Below, one piece after another: positions 5,204-13,899 of a DNA stretch of 13,899 nucleotides. The notes beneath the pieces were generated by a model that was not told the DNA's origin, did not search any database, and was given only the letters and a program-made list of their open reading frames with translations. Every line of letters begins with the position of its first letter. Positions within the stretch are counted from its first letter, which is position 1. The stretch is taken from positions 1-13,899 of the forward strand of contig JAIRKX010000159.1 in the NCBI GenBank assembly GCA_031259805.1, given 5' to 3'. The translations under genes were made by a program, and so were the position numbers. The stretch is from Prevotellaceae bacterium (GTDB lineage Bacteria > Bacteroidota > Bacteroidia > Bacteroidales > UBA932).

Positions 5204-5578
5204 ATGGCAGACATTAAAAAACTCGCAGAAGAATTAGTAAATCTCACTGTAAAAGAAGTTCAAGAATTGGCAACCGTCCTGAAGGAAGAGTACGGCATTG
5301 AGCCGGCCGCCGCCGCAGTAGCACTAACCGCTCCGGCAGCAGGAGGCCCCGTTGCAGAAGTTGAACAAACCGCTTTCGACGTAATTTTAACTTCACCAGG
5401 GCAGGCAAAACTGCAAGTGGTGAAAGCGGTAAAAGAAATTACCGGATTGGGCTTGAAAGAATCTAAAGAATTAGTAGATGCAGCCCCGAAAGCCATAAAA
5501 GAAAAGGTTTCTAAAGCAGAGGCAGAACAAATTAAAGCGCAACTCGAAGAAGCCGGCGGGGAAGTTGAAATTAAATAA
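5204..5578 (+). CDS. rplL: 50S ribosomal protein L7/L12
   Basis: L12 is the multicopy stalk protein that recruits translation factors and stimulates their GTPase activity. The 124 residues divide into an N-terminal dimerisation and L10-binding helix pair (about 1-32, LAEELVNLTVKEVQELATVL), a flexible Ala/Pro-rich hinge (about 35-52), and the factor-binding C-terminal domain (about 55-124) with FDVIL, KLQVVKAVKEITGLGLKESKELV and the closing EEAGGEVEIK. The start is preceded by a 73-nt spacer ending in A/T-rich sequence, longer than the other spacers in the ribosomal cluster. This may allow the higher translation needed for a protein present in several copies per ribosome. A strong hairpin terminator follows. 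Confidence 0.98.
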   Translation: MADIKKLAEELVNLTVKEVQELATVLKEEYGIEPAAAAVALTAPAAGGPVAEVEQTAFDVILTSPGQAKLQVVKAVKEITGLGLKESKELVDAAPKAIKEKVSKAEAEQIKAQLEEAGGEVEIK

Positions 5579-5611
5579 ACTTTCCTCCCGTGATTCGGGA
5601 AGCCAAACACA

Positions 5612-5645
5612 GGTTTAGAACCCCCGTGGGGTTCTAAGCCTTTTT
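5612..5645 (+). terminator. Strong hairpin with T-run between rplL and rpoB (probable attenuator)
   Basis: Thirteen consecutive pairs join 5612-5624 with 5628-5640 (one T-G wobble), closing on a 3-nt loop, and TTTTT follows at 5641-5645. This is a textbook intrinsic terminator 33 nt after rplL. A smaller stem, TCCCG/CGGGA (5586-5590 with 5596-5600), precedes it. No strong promoter is visible between it and rpoB, so partial read-through would set polymerase-subunit expression below ribosomal-protein expression. Attenuation at this point is well known in the E. coli operon. Confidence 0.88.
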
Positions 5646-5684
5646 GTCGTTAAAACAGTTTATAAGTCAACTAATCCCAATACA

Positions 5685-8600
5685 ATGTCCCAAAAAATAA
5701 ACCACCAGCGTATTACATTTGCGTCTTCCAAAAGCGTACTCGAATATCCCGACTTTTTGGAAATACAATTAAAATCGTTTCAAGACTTCTTTCAACTTGA
5801 GACCATTGCCGAGAATCGAAAGAATGAAGGGCTTTTTAAGGTTTTTCAGGAAAACTTCCCGATTACCGATACCCGTAACAATTTTGTGCTTGAGTTTATT
5901 GATTATTTCGTAGATCCGCCACGTTATTCGCTCGACGAATGTCTGGATCGCGGCTTGACGTACAGTGTGCCACTGAAAGCGAAATTGAAACTCTATTGCA
6001 CCGACCCGGAACACGAAGATTTCGACACGGTTATACAGGACGTATTCTTAGGTACCGTGCCCTATATGACGCCTCGCGGAACCTTTATTATCAACGGTTC
6101 AGAGCGGGTAGTCGTATCGCAGTTGCACCGTTCGCCCGGCGTCTTTTTCGGGCAAAGTATCCACGCGAACGGCACGAAACTGTATTCGGCGCGCATCATT
6201 CCATTCAAAGGTTCGTGGATCGAATTTGCTACCGACATCAACAATGTGATGTATGCTTACATCGACCGGAAGAAAAAATTGCCGGTAACCACATTGCTTC
6301 GTGCTATCGGGTATGAAGGCGATAGGGATATATTGGAAATCTTCGGATTGGCCGATGAAATAAAAGTAACGCAGACGTCGTTGAAAAAAGTGGTCGGCCG
6401 CAAACTGGCTGCCCGTGTCCTCAAAACATGGGTGGAAGATTTTGTGGACGAAGATACCGGCGAAGTGGTGTCTATCGAACGGAACGAGATCGTGCTCGAC
6501 CGCGAAACAATCCTTGATGACAAGCATATTGACCTGATTGTTGATTCGGGTACGGCAACTATTTTGATTCATAAGGAAGATGCGAATATCAGCGATTTTG
6601 CTATTATTCACAATACACTGCAAAAAGATCCGTGTAACTCGGAAAAAGAAGCGGTAGTATATATCTACCGCCAGTTGCGTAACTCCGAACCGCCCGATGA
6701 AGCAACGGCTCGCGATGTGATTGAGAAATTATTTTTCTCCGATAAACGCTACGATTTGGGCGAAGTGGGACGTTTCCGCCTTAATCGTAAATTGGATTTG
6801 CGCACGCCTTCCGGCATCCGCGTACTGACGAAAGAGGATATTATCGCCATCATCAAGCATCTGATTCAGCTTATCAACTCGCGCACCGATGTTGACGATA
6901 TTGACCATTTGAGCAACCGTCGTGTACGAACCGTCGGCGAACAGTTGGCCAACCAGTTTAGCGTCGGATTGGCGCGGATGGCACGTACCATCCGCGAACG
7001 CATGAACGTGCGCGATAACGAAGTGTTTACGCCGATTGATTTGATTAACGCTAAAACGTTGTCGTCGGTCATCAATTCATTCTTTGGCACCAGCCAGTTA
7101 TCGCAATTCATGGATCAGACGAACCCGCTGGCCGAAATGACGCACAAACGTCGTATGTCGGCGCTTGGCCCCGGCGGTTTAAGCCGCGAGCGCGCCGGAT
7201 TTGAAGTGCGCGACGTACACTATACACATTACGGCCGTTTATGCCCGATTGAAACGCCGGAAGGCCCGAATATCGGCTTAATCTCTTCGCTGTGCGTATT
7301 TGCCCGTATTAACGAATTAGGGTTCATCGAAACACCGTATATGAAAGTCGAAAACGGCAGAGTTGACCGCAGCCCGAAAGGGATTATATATATGAGTGCC
7401 GAAGAAGAGGAAGAAAAAATGGTGGCGCAGGCCAATGCCCGTTTGGACGAAAACGGCGAATTTACCGACGAGCGTATCAAATGCCGTTTCGAGGCCGACT
7501 ATCCGGTCGTTAGCAAAGACGAAGTACATTTGATGGATATTGCCCCGAACCAGATAGCGTCAGTAGCGGCTTCGCTCATTCCGTTTTTGGAACACGACGA
7601 CGCCAACCGTGCATTGATGGGGTCGAACATGATGCGGCAAGCCGTCCCGCTAGTTCGTCCGGAAGTGCCGATTGTGGGCACAGGTCTGGAAAGCGCTGTG
7701 GCGCGCGACAGCCGTACGCAAATCACCGCCGAAAAGAAAGGCGATGTAGTCTATGTGGACGCAAACGAAATTCACATTAAATACGAACGCAGTGAAGCCG
7801 ACCGCTACACCAGCTTCGACAGCGATGTAACCGTATATAAACTGCCGATTTACCGCAAAACGAACCAAAATACAAGCATCCACCTGCGGCCAATTGTCCG
7901 TAAGGGAGACAAAGTAGCACCCGGCCAGATTTTGACTGACGGCTACGGTACGCAAAACGGCGAATTGGCTTTGGGCGCAAACCTGAAAGTGGCATTCATG
8001 CCATGGAAAGGCTACAACTTTGAAGATGCGATTGTGCTTTCGGAACGGTTGGTGCGCGAAGATGTATTTACCTCTATTCACGTAGATGAGTACATTATGG
8101 AAGTGCGCGACACTAAACGCGGATTGGAAGAACTGACCAACGATATTCCGAACGTAAGTGAGGAAGCGACGAAAAATCTGGATGAAAACGGCATCATCCG
8201 CATTGGCGCGAATATAGAGCCGGGCGACATCCTGATTGGAAAGATTACGCCGAAAGGGGAAAGCGACCCCTCGCCCGAAGAAAAGTTATTGCGGGCGATT
8301 TTCGGCGATAAGGCCGGCGACGTTAAAGATGCGTCGTTGCGTGCTACGCCTTCGCTATACGGGACTGTTATCGAAAAGCGACTGTTCTCGAAAGTCTCTA
8401 AAGAAAGCGGCAAGAAGGGCAAGCAAGCAAGCAAAATGCAAATGCAAAAAGTCGACGACGATTTCGACAAAAAAGTGAAAGTACTCAAGGAAAAGTTAGT
8501 CGAAAAACTAATCAAGCTATTGGAAAATAAAACGACCCAATCCGTTACCGATATTTACGGGGCGGAAGTGCTCAGCAAGGGCATGAAGTTTACCCAAAAA

Positions 8601-9503
8601 GCTTTGAATAATATCGACTACGAAAACGTCAATCCCAACAAGTGGACAAATGATAAGGAATGCAATACGGTGATTAAAAAAATCATCAACAACTATCTGA
8701 TTCGCTACAAGGAATACGACGCCGAAGTGAAACGCATCAAATACAACCTGACGATTGGCGACGAGTTACCCGCCGGTATTGTTCAGTTGGCGAAAGTCTA
8801 TATCGCTAAAAAACGCAAAATCAAAGTGGGTGATAAAATGGCCGGACGCCACGGAAACAAAGGAATTGTAGCTCGTGTAGTGCGCGACGAAGATATGCCG
8901 TTCCTCGAAGACGGGTCGATTGTGGACATCGTACTGAACCCGTTGGGCGTGCCTTCGCGTATGAACTTAGGGCAGATTTACGAAACCGTATTAGGCTGGG
9001 CAGGCAAAGAACTTGGTTTAAAGTTCAGCACGCCTATTTTCGACGGCGCTACACTCAACCAAATTACGGAATATACCGAAAGAGCCGGCATTCCGACTTT
9101 CGGCCGCACCTTCCTGCGCGACGGCGGTACGGGCGAACTGTTCGACCAGCCGGCGACCGTTGGGATTATCTACATGTTGAAACTCGGCCACATGGTGGAC
9201 GACAAGATGCACGCACGTTCTATCGGCCCGTACTCGTTGATTACGCAACAGCCGTTGGGTGGTAAGGCGCAATTCGGCGGCCAGCGTTTTGGGGAAATGG
9301 AAGTGTGGGCGCTCGAAGCATTCGGCGCAGCCAACATCCTGCAGGAAATCCTCACCGTGAAATCCGACGATGTCAATGGTCGTGCCCGCGCGTACGAATC
9401 AATAGTAAAAGGCGAGCCGATGCCCGCACCCGGCATTCCCGAAGCGCTGAACGTAATCCTGCATGAATTACGCGGCTTGGGATTAAGCATCCGTCTGGAT
9501 TAA
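5685..9503 (+). CDS. rpoB: DNA-directed RNA polymerase subunit beta
   Basis: RpoB forms half of the active-site cleft of RNA polymerase. The 1272-residue product is intact. The N-terminal lobes contain SERVVVSQLHRSPGVFF and the beta fork region. The rifampicin-pocket cluster FFGTSQLSQFMDQTNPLAE lies at about 466-484, continuing through THKRRMSALGPGGLSRERAGF. At the main resistance positions it has the usual sensitive residues (Asp477, His487, Ser492, equivalent to E. coli 516, 526, 531). GDKMAGRHGNKG at 1049-1060 supplies the active-site lysines 1051 and 1059. The C terminus has GKAQFGGQRFGEMEVWALEAFGAA, the clamp-anchoring end. A Lys-rich, poorly conserved segment around 900-960 contains a simple DNA repeat. 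The start at 5685 (MSQKINHQRITFAS) fits relatives. rpoC follows after 59 nt. Confidence 0.99.
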   Translation: MSQKINHQRITFASSKSVLEYPDFLEIQLKSFQDFFQLETIAENRKNEGLFKVFQENFPITDTRNNFVLEFIDYFVDPPRYSLDECLDRGLTYSVPLKAKLKLYCTDPEHEDFDTVIQDVFLGTVPYMTPRGTFIINGSERVVVSQLHRSPGVFFGQSIHANGTKLYSARIIPFKGSWIEFATDINNVMYAYIDRKKKLPVTTLLRAIGYEGDRDILEIFGLADEIKVTQTSLKKVVGRKLAARVLKTWVEDFVDEDTGEVVSIERNEIVLDRETILDDKHIDLIVDSGTATILIHKEDANISDFAIIHNTLQKDPCNSEKEAVVYIYRQLRNSEPPDEATARDVIEKLFFSDKRYDLGEVGRFRLNRKLDLRTPSGIRVLTKEDIIAIIKHLIQLINSRTDVDDIDHLSNRRVRTVGEQLANQFSVGLARMARTIRERMNVRDNEVFTPIDLINAKTLSSVINSFFGTSQLSQFMDQTNPLAEMTHKRRMSALGPGGLSRERAGFEVRDVHYTHYGRLCPIETPEGPNIGLISSLCVFARINELGFIETPYMKVENGRVDRSPKGIIYMSAEEEEEKMVAQANARLDENGEFTDERIKCRFEADYPVVSKDEVHLMDIAPNQIASVAASLIPFLEHDDANRALMGSNMMRQAVPLVRPEVPIVGTGLESAVARDSRTQITAEKKGDVVYVDANEIHIKYERSEADRYTSFDSDVTVYKLPIYRKTNQNTSIHLRPIVRKGDKVAPGQILTDGYGTQNGELALGANLKVAFMPWKGYNFEDAIVLSERLVREDVFTSIHVDEYIMEVRDTKRGLEELTNDIPNVSEEATKNLDENGIIRIGANIEPGDILIGKITPKGESDPSPEEKLLRAIFGDKAGDVKDASLRATPSLYGTVIEKRLFSKVSKESGKKGKQASKMQMQKVDDDFDKKVKVLKEKLVEKLIKLLENKTTQSVTDIYGAEVLSKGMKFTQKALNNIDYENVNPNKWTNDKECNTVIKKIINNYLIRYKEYDAEVKRIKYNLTIGDELPAGIVQLAKVYIAKKRKIKVGDKMAGRHGNKGIVARVVRDEDMPFLEDGSIVDIVLNPLGVPSRMNLGQIYETVLGWAGKELGLKFSTPIFDGATLNQITEYTERAGIPTFGRTFLRDGGTGELFDQPATVGIIYMLKLGHMVDDKMHARSIGPYSLITQQPLGGKAQFGGQRFGEMEVWALEAFGAANILQEILTVKSDDVNGRARAYESIVKGEPMPAPGIPEALNVILHELRGLGLSIRLD
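8419..8446 (+). repeat. Simple-sequence repeat inside rpoB: (GCAA)4 then (AATGCA)2
   Basis: GCAA occurs four times without interruption (8419-8434), followed directly by two copies of AATGCA (8435-8446). It encodes a Lys/Gln/Ser/Met-rich stretch at about residues 912-921, in a low-complexity segment between better conserved blocks. A change of one tetranucleotide unit would shift the frame of an essential gene. Confidence 0.85.
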
Positions 9504-9541
9504 CGCTGTCGGAAGGAACTGTAAAATAAACGCGAATAGTC

Positions 9542-9555
9542 ACTAATTAATTAGT
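9542..9555. repeat. Perfect 14-bp palindrome just before rpoC
   Basis: ACTAATTAATTAGT reads the same on both strands and ends 7 nt before the rpoC start codon. As RNA it cannot form a good hairpin, because no loop is left without losing central pairs. As DNA it could be a dimeric protein site. It may equally be an incidental A/T-rich initiation region, as before other genes here. Confidence 0.4.
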
Positions 9556-9562
9556 CAAAAAT

Positions 9563-12500
9563 ATGGCTGTGAAGAAAGAGAACAAGCAGAAAAGTAATTT
9601 TAATAAAATAACTATCGGACTGGCTGCGCCCGAAGAAATTCTGGAACATTCGAGCGGCGAGGTACTGAAGCCTGAAACCATTAATTATCGTACCTACAAG
9701 CCGGAACGCGACGGGCTGTTCTGCGAACGTATTTTCGGGCCGTCGAAAGACTACGAATGCCATTGCGGGAAATACAAACGTATCCGCTATCGCGGTATTG
9801 TATGCGACCGTTGTGGGGTCGAGGTTACGGAGAAGAAAGTGCGTCGTGAGCGCATGGGGCATATCAATCTGGTAGTGCCGGTAGCGCATATTTGGTATTT
9901 CCGTTCTACGCCGAACAAAATAGGGTACTTGTTGGGTATCCCTGCTAAACGGCTGGAAGCGATTGTCTATTACGAACGATACATTGTCGTACAACCCGGC
10001 GTAGCGGTAAACGAAGGCCTAAAAGCCAATGATTTCCTGTCTGAAGACGAGTACCTGCACATTCTTGATTTATTGCCCAAAGACAACCAGTTGCTCGACG
10101 ACGACGACCCCAACAAATTCATCGCCGGCATGGGCGCTGAAATCTTGTTGAAAATGCTCATGCGGCTGAATTTAGATGAACTGTCCTACGATTTGCGCCA
10201 TAAAGCCGACACCGAAACGTCGCAGCAACGCAGGGAAGAAGCATTGAAACGACTGAGCGTCGTAGAAGCATTTCGCGAATCGAAAACGATTAACAATCCC
10301 GAATGGATGATTCTGAAAGTAATTCCGGTTATTCCACCGGAATTGCGCCCGTTAGTACCGTTAGACGGCGGACGTTTTGCTACCTCCGACCTGAACGACC
10401 TCTACCGGCGCGTAATCATCCGCAACAACCGCTTGAAACGCTTGATGGAAATCAAAGCGCCTGAAGTGATCCTGCGTAACGAAAAACGCATGTTGCAGGA
10501 AGCCGTCGACTCGCTACTCGACAACTCGCGCAAGTCCAACGCCGTTAAAACCGACTCGAACCGCGCCTTAAAATCTCTGTCCGATAGTTTGAAGGGCAAG
10601 CAGGGACGTTTCCGTCAGAACCTGCTTGGAAAACGGGTAGACTACTCGGCGCGCTCGGTGATTGTGGTCGGGCCTGAATTGAAAATGCACGAGTGCGGCT
10701 TGCCGAAAGACATGGCCGCCGAACTGTACAAACCATTTGTGATCCGCAAACTCATTGAACGCGGTATTGTAAAAACGGTGAAATCGGCAAAGAAGATTGT
10801 CGACCGCAAAGATGCCGTGGTGTGGGATATTCTGGAGAATGTGATGAAAGGACATCCGGTACTGCTCAACCGCGCGCCTACGCTACACCGGCTGGGGATT
10901 CAAGCATTCCAGCCCAAGCTGATTGAAGGGAAAGCCATCCAGTTGCACCCGCTCTCCTGCACGGCATTCAACGCCGACTTCGACGGAGACCAAATGGCGG
11001 TGCACCTTCCGTTGGGAAATGCCGCTATTCTCGAAGCGCAATTGCTGATGCTGGGGTCGCACAATATTCTGAACCCCGCGAACGGCGCGCCTATTACCGT
11101 GCCTTCGCAGGACATGGTATTGGGATTGTATTATATTACCAAAACGCTGAAAGGCGCGAAAGGAGAAGGCATCACGTTCTACGGGCCGGAAGAAGTAATC
11201 ATTGCATACAACGAAAAAGCGGTCGATTTGCACGCAATTATCAAAGTACGCATCGCTCTTTGGCAACCCGACGATACGTATACGTATGAAATCATCGAAA
11301 CCAGTGTCGGACGAATTTTGTTCAATCAGATTGTACCGAAAGAAGCCGGCTACATCAATGAAGTATTGACCAAAAAATCATTGCGCGACATCATCGGGAA
11401 TGTGCTGAAAACGTCCGGCGTGGCGGTTACTTCAAAGTTTTTGGACGATATCAAGGATCTTGGCTACCAAATGGCCTTCAAAGGCGGTTTGTCATTTAAC
11501 TTGAGCGACGTGATTGTGCCGAAAGAAAAAGAAAAATTAGTCGCCGAAGGATACGCAGCGGTGGGAGAGGTCATGAATAACTATAACATGGGCTTTATTA
11601 CCAACAACGAACGCTATAACCAGATTATTGATATTTGGACACACACGAATGCGCGGCTGACGCAAACGGTGATGAAACAACTTTCGTCCGACAAGCAAGG
11701 ATTCAACTCCGTATTTATGATGTTAGACTCCGGTGCACGCGGCTCGAAGGAGCAAATCCGCCAATTAACCGGTATGCGCGGACTGATGGCCAAACCGCAG
11801 AAATCCGGCGCAACCAGCGCGGAAATTATCGAAAATCCCATTTTGTCGAACTTTCAGGAAGGGCTGTCGGTATTGGAATATTTTATTTCGACACACGGCG
11901 CTCGCAAAGGGTTAGCCGATACAGCGCTTAAAACCGCCGACGCCGGATACCTCACTCGCCGCCTCGTCGACGTTTCGCAAGATGTAATTATTAACGAAGA
12001 CGACTGCGGCACGCTACGCGGGTTGGTGGCATCGGCCATCAAAAACAACGACGAAGTGGTAGAATCGCTGTACGACCGTATTCTGGGGCGCACGACCGTC
12101 CACGATATCTATCATCCGAATTCCGGCAAGTTGATTGTGGCAGCCGGCGAAGAGTTGACCGAAAGCATTGCCAAAACCATCGAAAAATCGCCGATTGAAC
12201 AGGTAGAAATCCGTTCGGTGTTGACCTGCGAATCGAAAAAAGGCGTATGCGCCAAATGCTACGGACGTAACCTTGCAACCAGCCGCATGGTAGAACGCGG
12301 CGAAGCAGTGGGCGTCATTGCCGCACAGTCTATCGGCGAACCGGGTACGCAGCTTACCTTACGTACATTCCACGTCGGTGGTACGGCGTCGAGTATTGCG
12401 TCGGATAACAAGGTGATTGCCCGCTACGACGGACGACTTGAAATCGACGAATTGCGCACCGTCGATAAGGAAACCGACGACGGCTCGAAAGTAGATATTG

Positions 12501-13834
12501 TCATCGGGCGGTTGGCCGAAATGCGCATTGTCGACCAAAACACCGACATTACGCTCTACCACCACGCTATCCCCTACGGGGCGCAGTTGTATATGAAAAA
12601 CGGCGTGAATGTAAAGAAAGGCGATCCTATTTGCGAATGGGACCCGTACAACGCCGTAATCATTTCGGAATTGTCCGGTAAAATTGCATTCGACAGCGTG
12701 CAGGAAGGAATCACATTCCGCGAAGAAACCGACGAACAAACCGGCTACCGCGAAAAAGTAATCATCGAATCGCGCGACAAATCGCGGAATCCGGCGGTGC
12801 GTATCCTCGACTCCAAAGGATACGATGTGAAACAGTACAACCTGCCGGTAGGCGCTCACATCATGGTCAACGAAGGACAGATGGTCAAGTCGGGCGAAAT
12901 ATTGGTAAAAATCCCGCGCGCCATCGGCAAGTCGGGCGACATTACAGGCGGTCTGCCGCGCGTTACCGAACTGTTTGAAGCGCGGAATCCCTCGAACCCC
13001 GCCGTAGTATCCGAAATCGACGGCGAAGTAATCATGGGGAAAATCAAACGGGGTAACCGCGAAATTATCGTACATTCGAAATTAGGCGAAGAAAAAAGAT
13101 ACCTTGTGCCCCTGTCCAAACAAATACTGGTACAGGAAAACGACTATGTACGCGCCGGCACGCCGTTGTCCGACGGCGCCATTACGCCGCTCGACATCCT
13201 GAATATTCAAGGACCAACGCGCGTGCAGGAATATATTGTCAATGAAATTCAGGAAGTGTACCGCCTGCAGGGAGTGAAAATTAATGATAAACATTTTGAA
13301 ATTATCGTACGTCAAATGATGCGCAAGGTCGAAATCGTTGAACCGGGCGACACTCGCTTTCTGGCAGGACAATTAGTAGACAAATGGGAGTTTATGAACG
13401 AAAACGACTCGCTGTACGATAAAAAAGTAGTACAAGACCCCGGCAGTTCGTCCATGCTGAAGGCCGGCCAAATGATTACGGCGCGAAAACTGCGCGACGA
13501 AAATTCAATCCTCAAACGCAAAGACCTGAAGCTAATCGTGGCGCGGGACGCCATCGCAGCAACTTCGAATCAGATACTGCAGGGGATTACACGGGCGGCA
13601 TTACGCACCAACAGCTTTATGTCGGCCGCCTCATTTCAGGAAACAACCAAAGTGCTCGGCGACGCAGCCATCCACGGCAAAGAAGATAAACTCGAAGGAC
13701 TCAAGGAAAATGTCATTTGCGGACACCTGATCCCTGCCGGCACGGGCATGCGCCACCTCGACAAAATTGTAGTCGCCAGCATGGACGATTACGAACGCCT
13801 GAAACGAAATGCGGAAAAAGAAAAACAAGGGTAA
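9563..13834 (+). CDS. rpoC: DNA-directed RNA polymerase subunit beta'
   Basis: RpoC carries the catalytic magnesium site and the mobile parts of RNA polymerase. The 1423-residue product is complete. Zinc site 1 in the N-terminal ribbon has Cys66, Cys68, Cys81 and Cys84. The catalytic loop NADFDGDQ at 470-477 gives Asp472, Asp474 and Asp476 for Mg. The bridge helix region (about 765-805) includes STHGARKGLADTALKTADAGY. Zinc site 2 has Cys815, Cys889, Cys896 and Cys899. The trigger loop QLTLRTFHVGG contains Arg934 and His937, matching E. coli 933 and 936. After it comes a large insert (about 943-1130), then the conserved C-terminal part with GDITGGLPRVTELFEAR. The insert before the bridge helix, PQKSGATSAE, is a few residues longer than in E. 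coli. The start at 9563 is the first Met of the frame. A hairpin terminator follows 37 nt after the stop. Confidence 0.99.
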   Translation: MAVKKENKQKSNFNKITIGLAAPEEILEHSSGEVLKPETINYRTYKPERDGLFCERIFGPSKDYECHCGKYKRIRYRGIVCDRCGVEVTEKKVRRERMGHINLVVPVAHIWYFRSTPNKIGYLLGIPAKRLEAIVYYERYIVVQPGVAVNEGLKANDFLSEDEYLHILDLLPKDNQLLDDDDPNKFIAGMGAEILLKMLMRLNLDELSYDLRHKADTETSQQRREEALKRLSVVEAFRESKTINNPEWMILKVIPVIPPELRPLVPLDGGRFATSDLNDLYRRVIIRNNRLKRLMEIKAPEVILRNEKRMLQEAVDSLLDNSRKSNAVKTDSNRALKSLSDSLKGKQGRFRQNLLGKRVDYSARSVIVVGPELKMHECGLPKDMAAELYKPFVIRKLIERGIVKTVKSAKKIVDRKDAVVWDILENVMKGHPVLLNRAPTLHRLGIQAFQPKLIEGKAIQLHPLSCTAFNADFDGDQMAVHLPLGNAAILEAQLLMLGSHNILNPANGAPITVPSQDMVLGLYYITKTLKGAKGEGITFYGPEEVIIAYNEKAVDLHAIIKVRIALWQPDDTYTYEIIETSVGRILFNQIVPKEAGYINEVLTKKSLRDIIGNVLKTSGVAVTSKFLDDIKDLGYQMAFKGGLSFNLSDVIVPKEKEKLVAEGYAAVGEVMNNYNMGFITNNERYNQIIDIWTHTNARLTQTVMKQLSSDKQGFNSVFMMLDSGARGSKEQIRQLTGMRGLMAKPQKSGATSAEIIENPILSNFQEGLSVLEYFISTHGARKGLADTALKTADAGYLTRRLVDVSQDVIINEDDCGTLRGLVASAIKNNDEVVESLYDRILGRTTVHDIYHPNSGKLIVAAGEELTESIAKTIEKSPIEQVEIRSVLTCESKKGVCAKCYGRNLATSRMVERGEAVGVIAAQSIGEPGTQLTLRTFHVGGTASSIASDNKVIARYDGRLEIDELRTVDKETDDGSKVDIVIGRLAEMRIVDQNTDITLYHHAIPYGAQLYMKNGVNVKKGDPICEWDPYNAVIISELSGKIAFDSVQEGITFREETDEQTGYREKVIIESRDKSRNPAVRILDSKGYDVKQYNLPVGAHIMVNEGQMVKSGEILVKIPRAIGKSGDITGGLPRVTELFEARNPSNPAVVSEIDGEVIMGKIKRGNREIIVHSKLGEEKRYLVPLSKQILVQENDYVRAGTPLSDGAITPLDILNIQGPTRVQEYIVNEIQEVYRLQGVKINDKHFEIIVRQMMRKVEIVEPGDTRFLAGQLVDKWEFMNENDSLYDKKVVQDPGSSSMLKAGQMITARKLRDENSILKRKDLKLIVARDAIAATSNQILQGITRAALRTNSFMSAASFQETTKVLGDAAIHGKEDKLEGLKENVICGHLIPAGTGMRHLDKIVVASMDDYERLKRNAEKEKQG

Positions 13835-13871
13835 TTACACCCCATACGATTTAATGGTTTATAATTAGAGG

Positions 13872-13899
13872 AAGCCTCGTATCGAAAGATGCGGGGCTT
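13872..13899 (+). terminator. Terminator hairpin after rpoC, cut by the window edge
   Basis: Positions 13872-13883 pair with 13888-13899 over 12 positions, two of them T-G wobbles, closing on a GAAA tetraloop with a C-G closing pair. The window ends at the last base of the 3' arm (CTT), so the expected T-run cannot be seen. Its place and stability fit the end of the secE-rpoC unit. Confidence 0.75.

Noticed and set aside
5641..5684. Promoter for rpoB after the attenuator hairpin
   Set aside because: TTTG occurs at 5643-5646 but no TAnnTTTG follows at 19-21 nt.
12359..13075. Long (238-codon) open frame on the - strand inside rpoC
   Set aside because: It is fully antisense to conserved RpoC sequence. 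Its translation is low-complexity (Phe, Asp, Val and Arg rich), as expected from a shadow frame.

Overview
The window is a core information-processing locus from a member of the Bacteroidota, most likely of the order Bacteroidales. EF-Tu, RpoB and RpoC match Bacteroidales proteins closely as I remember them. Protein genes start behind A/T-rich leaders, mostly without a clear Shine-Dalgarno sequence. The one clear promoter has the Bacteroidota form, TTTG at -33 and TAnnTTTG at -7. I cannot name the genus.

Layout. Positions 1-256 hold the 3' part of an HU/IHF-related nucleoid-protein gene that begins outside the window. It is followed by an intrinsic terminator (290-330). Positions 257-702 contain no gene. 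This stretch holds a tandem array of about 22-bp GC-rich units (287-442), an inverted partial copy of the unit, a weak AT-rich hairpin with a T-run, and a strong promoter (632-663). Positions 703-1099 hold four tRNA genes: Thr(UGU), Tyr(GUA), Gly(UCC) and Thr(GGU). They lead into tuf (1181-2368), the same tRNA order as the E. coli tufB operon. A hairpin and tRNA-Trp(CCA) follow, then secE, nusG, rplK, rplA, rplJ, rplL, rpoB and rpoC, all on the + strand. A strong hairpin between rplL and rpoB looks like an attenuator. A second strong hairpin closes the window after rpoC, with its T-run beyond the edge.

How the genes work together. The locus makes elongation factor Tu with tRNAs it carries, the SecE translocon subunit, the elongation factor NusG, the L11/L1/L10/L12 proteins of the L1 and L12 stalks, and the two large RNA polymerase subunits. 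No promoter of the Bacteroidota type is evident between tuf and secE. The downstream genes may therefore depend on read-through from the tRNA promoter, on a low-confidence internal promoter at the 3' end of nusG, or on promoters I cannot recognise.

I see no undescribed multi-gene system here. All large ORFs are intact, conserved housekeeping genes. The least explained structure is the 22-bp repeat array after the HU-like gene, whose copies can pair alternatively with the terminator arm. Smaller points are an A-C mismatch in a tRNA-Thr acceptor stem, a slippage-prone simple repeat inside rpoB, a perfect palindrome before rpoC, and the lack of room for a canonical L10 leader.
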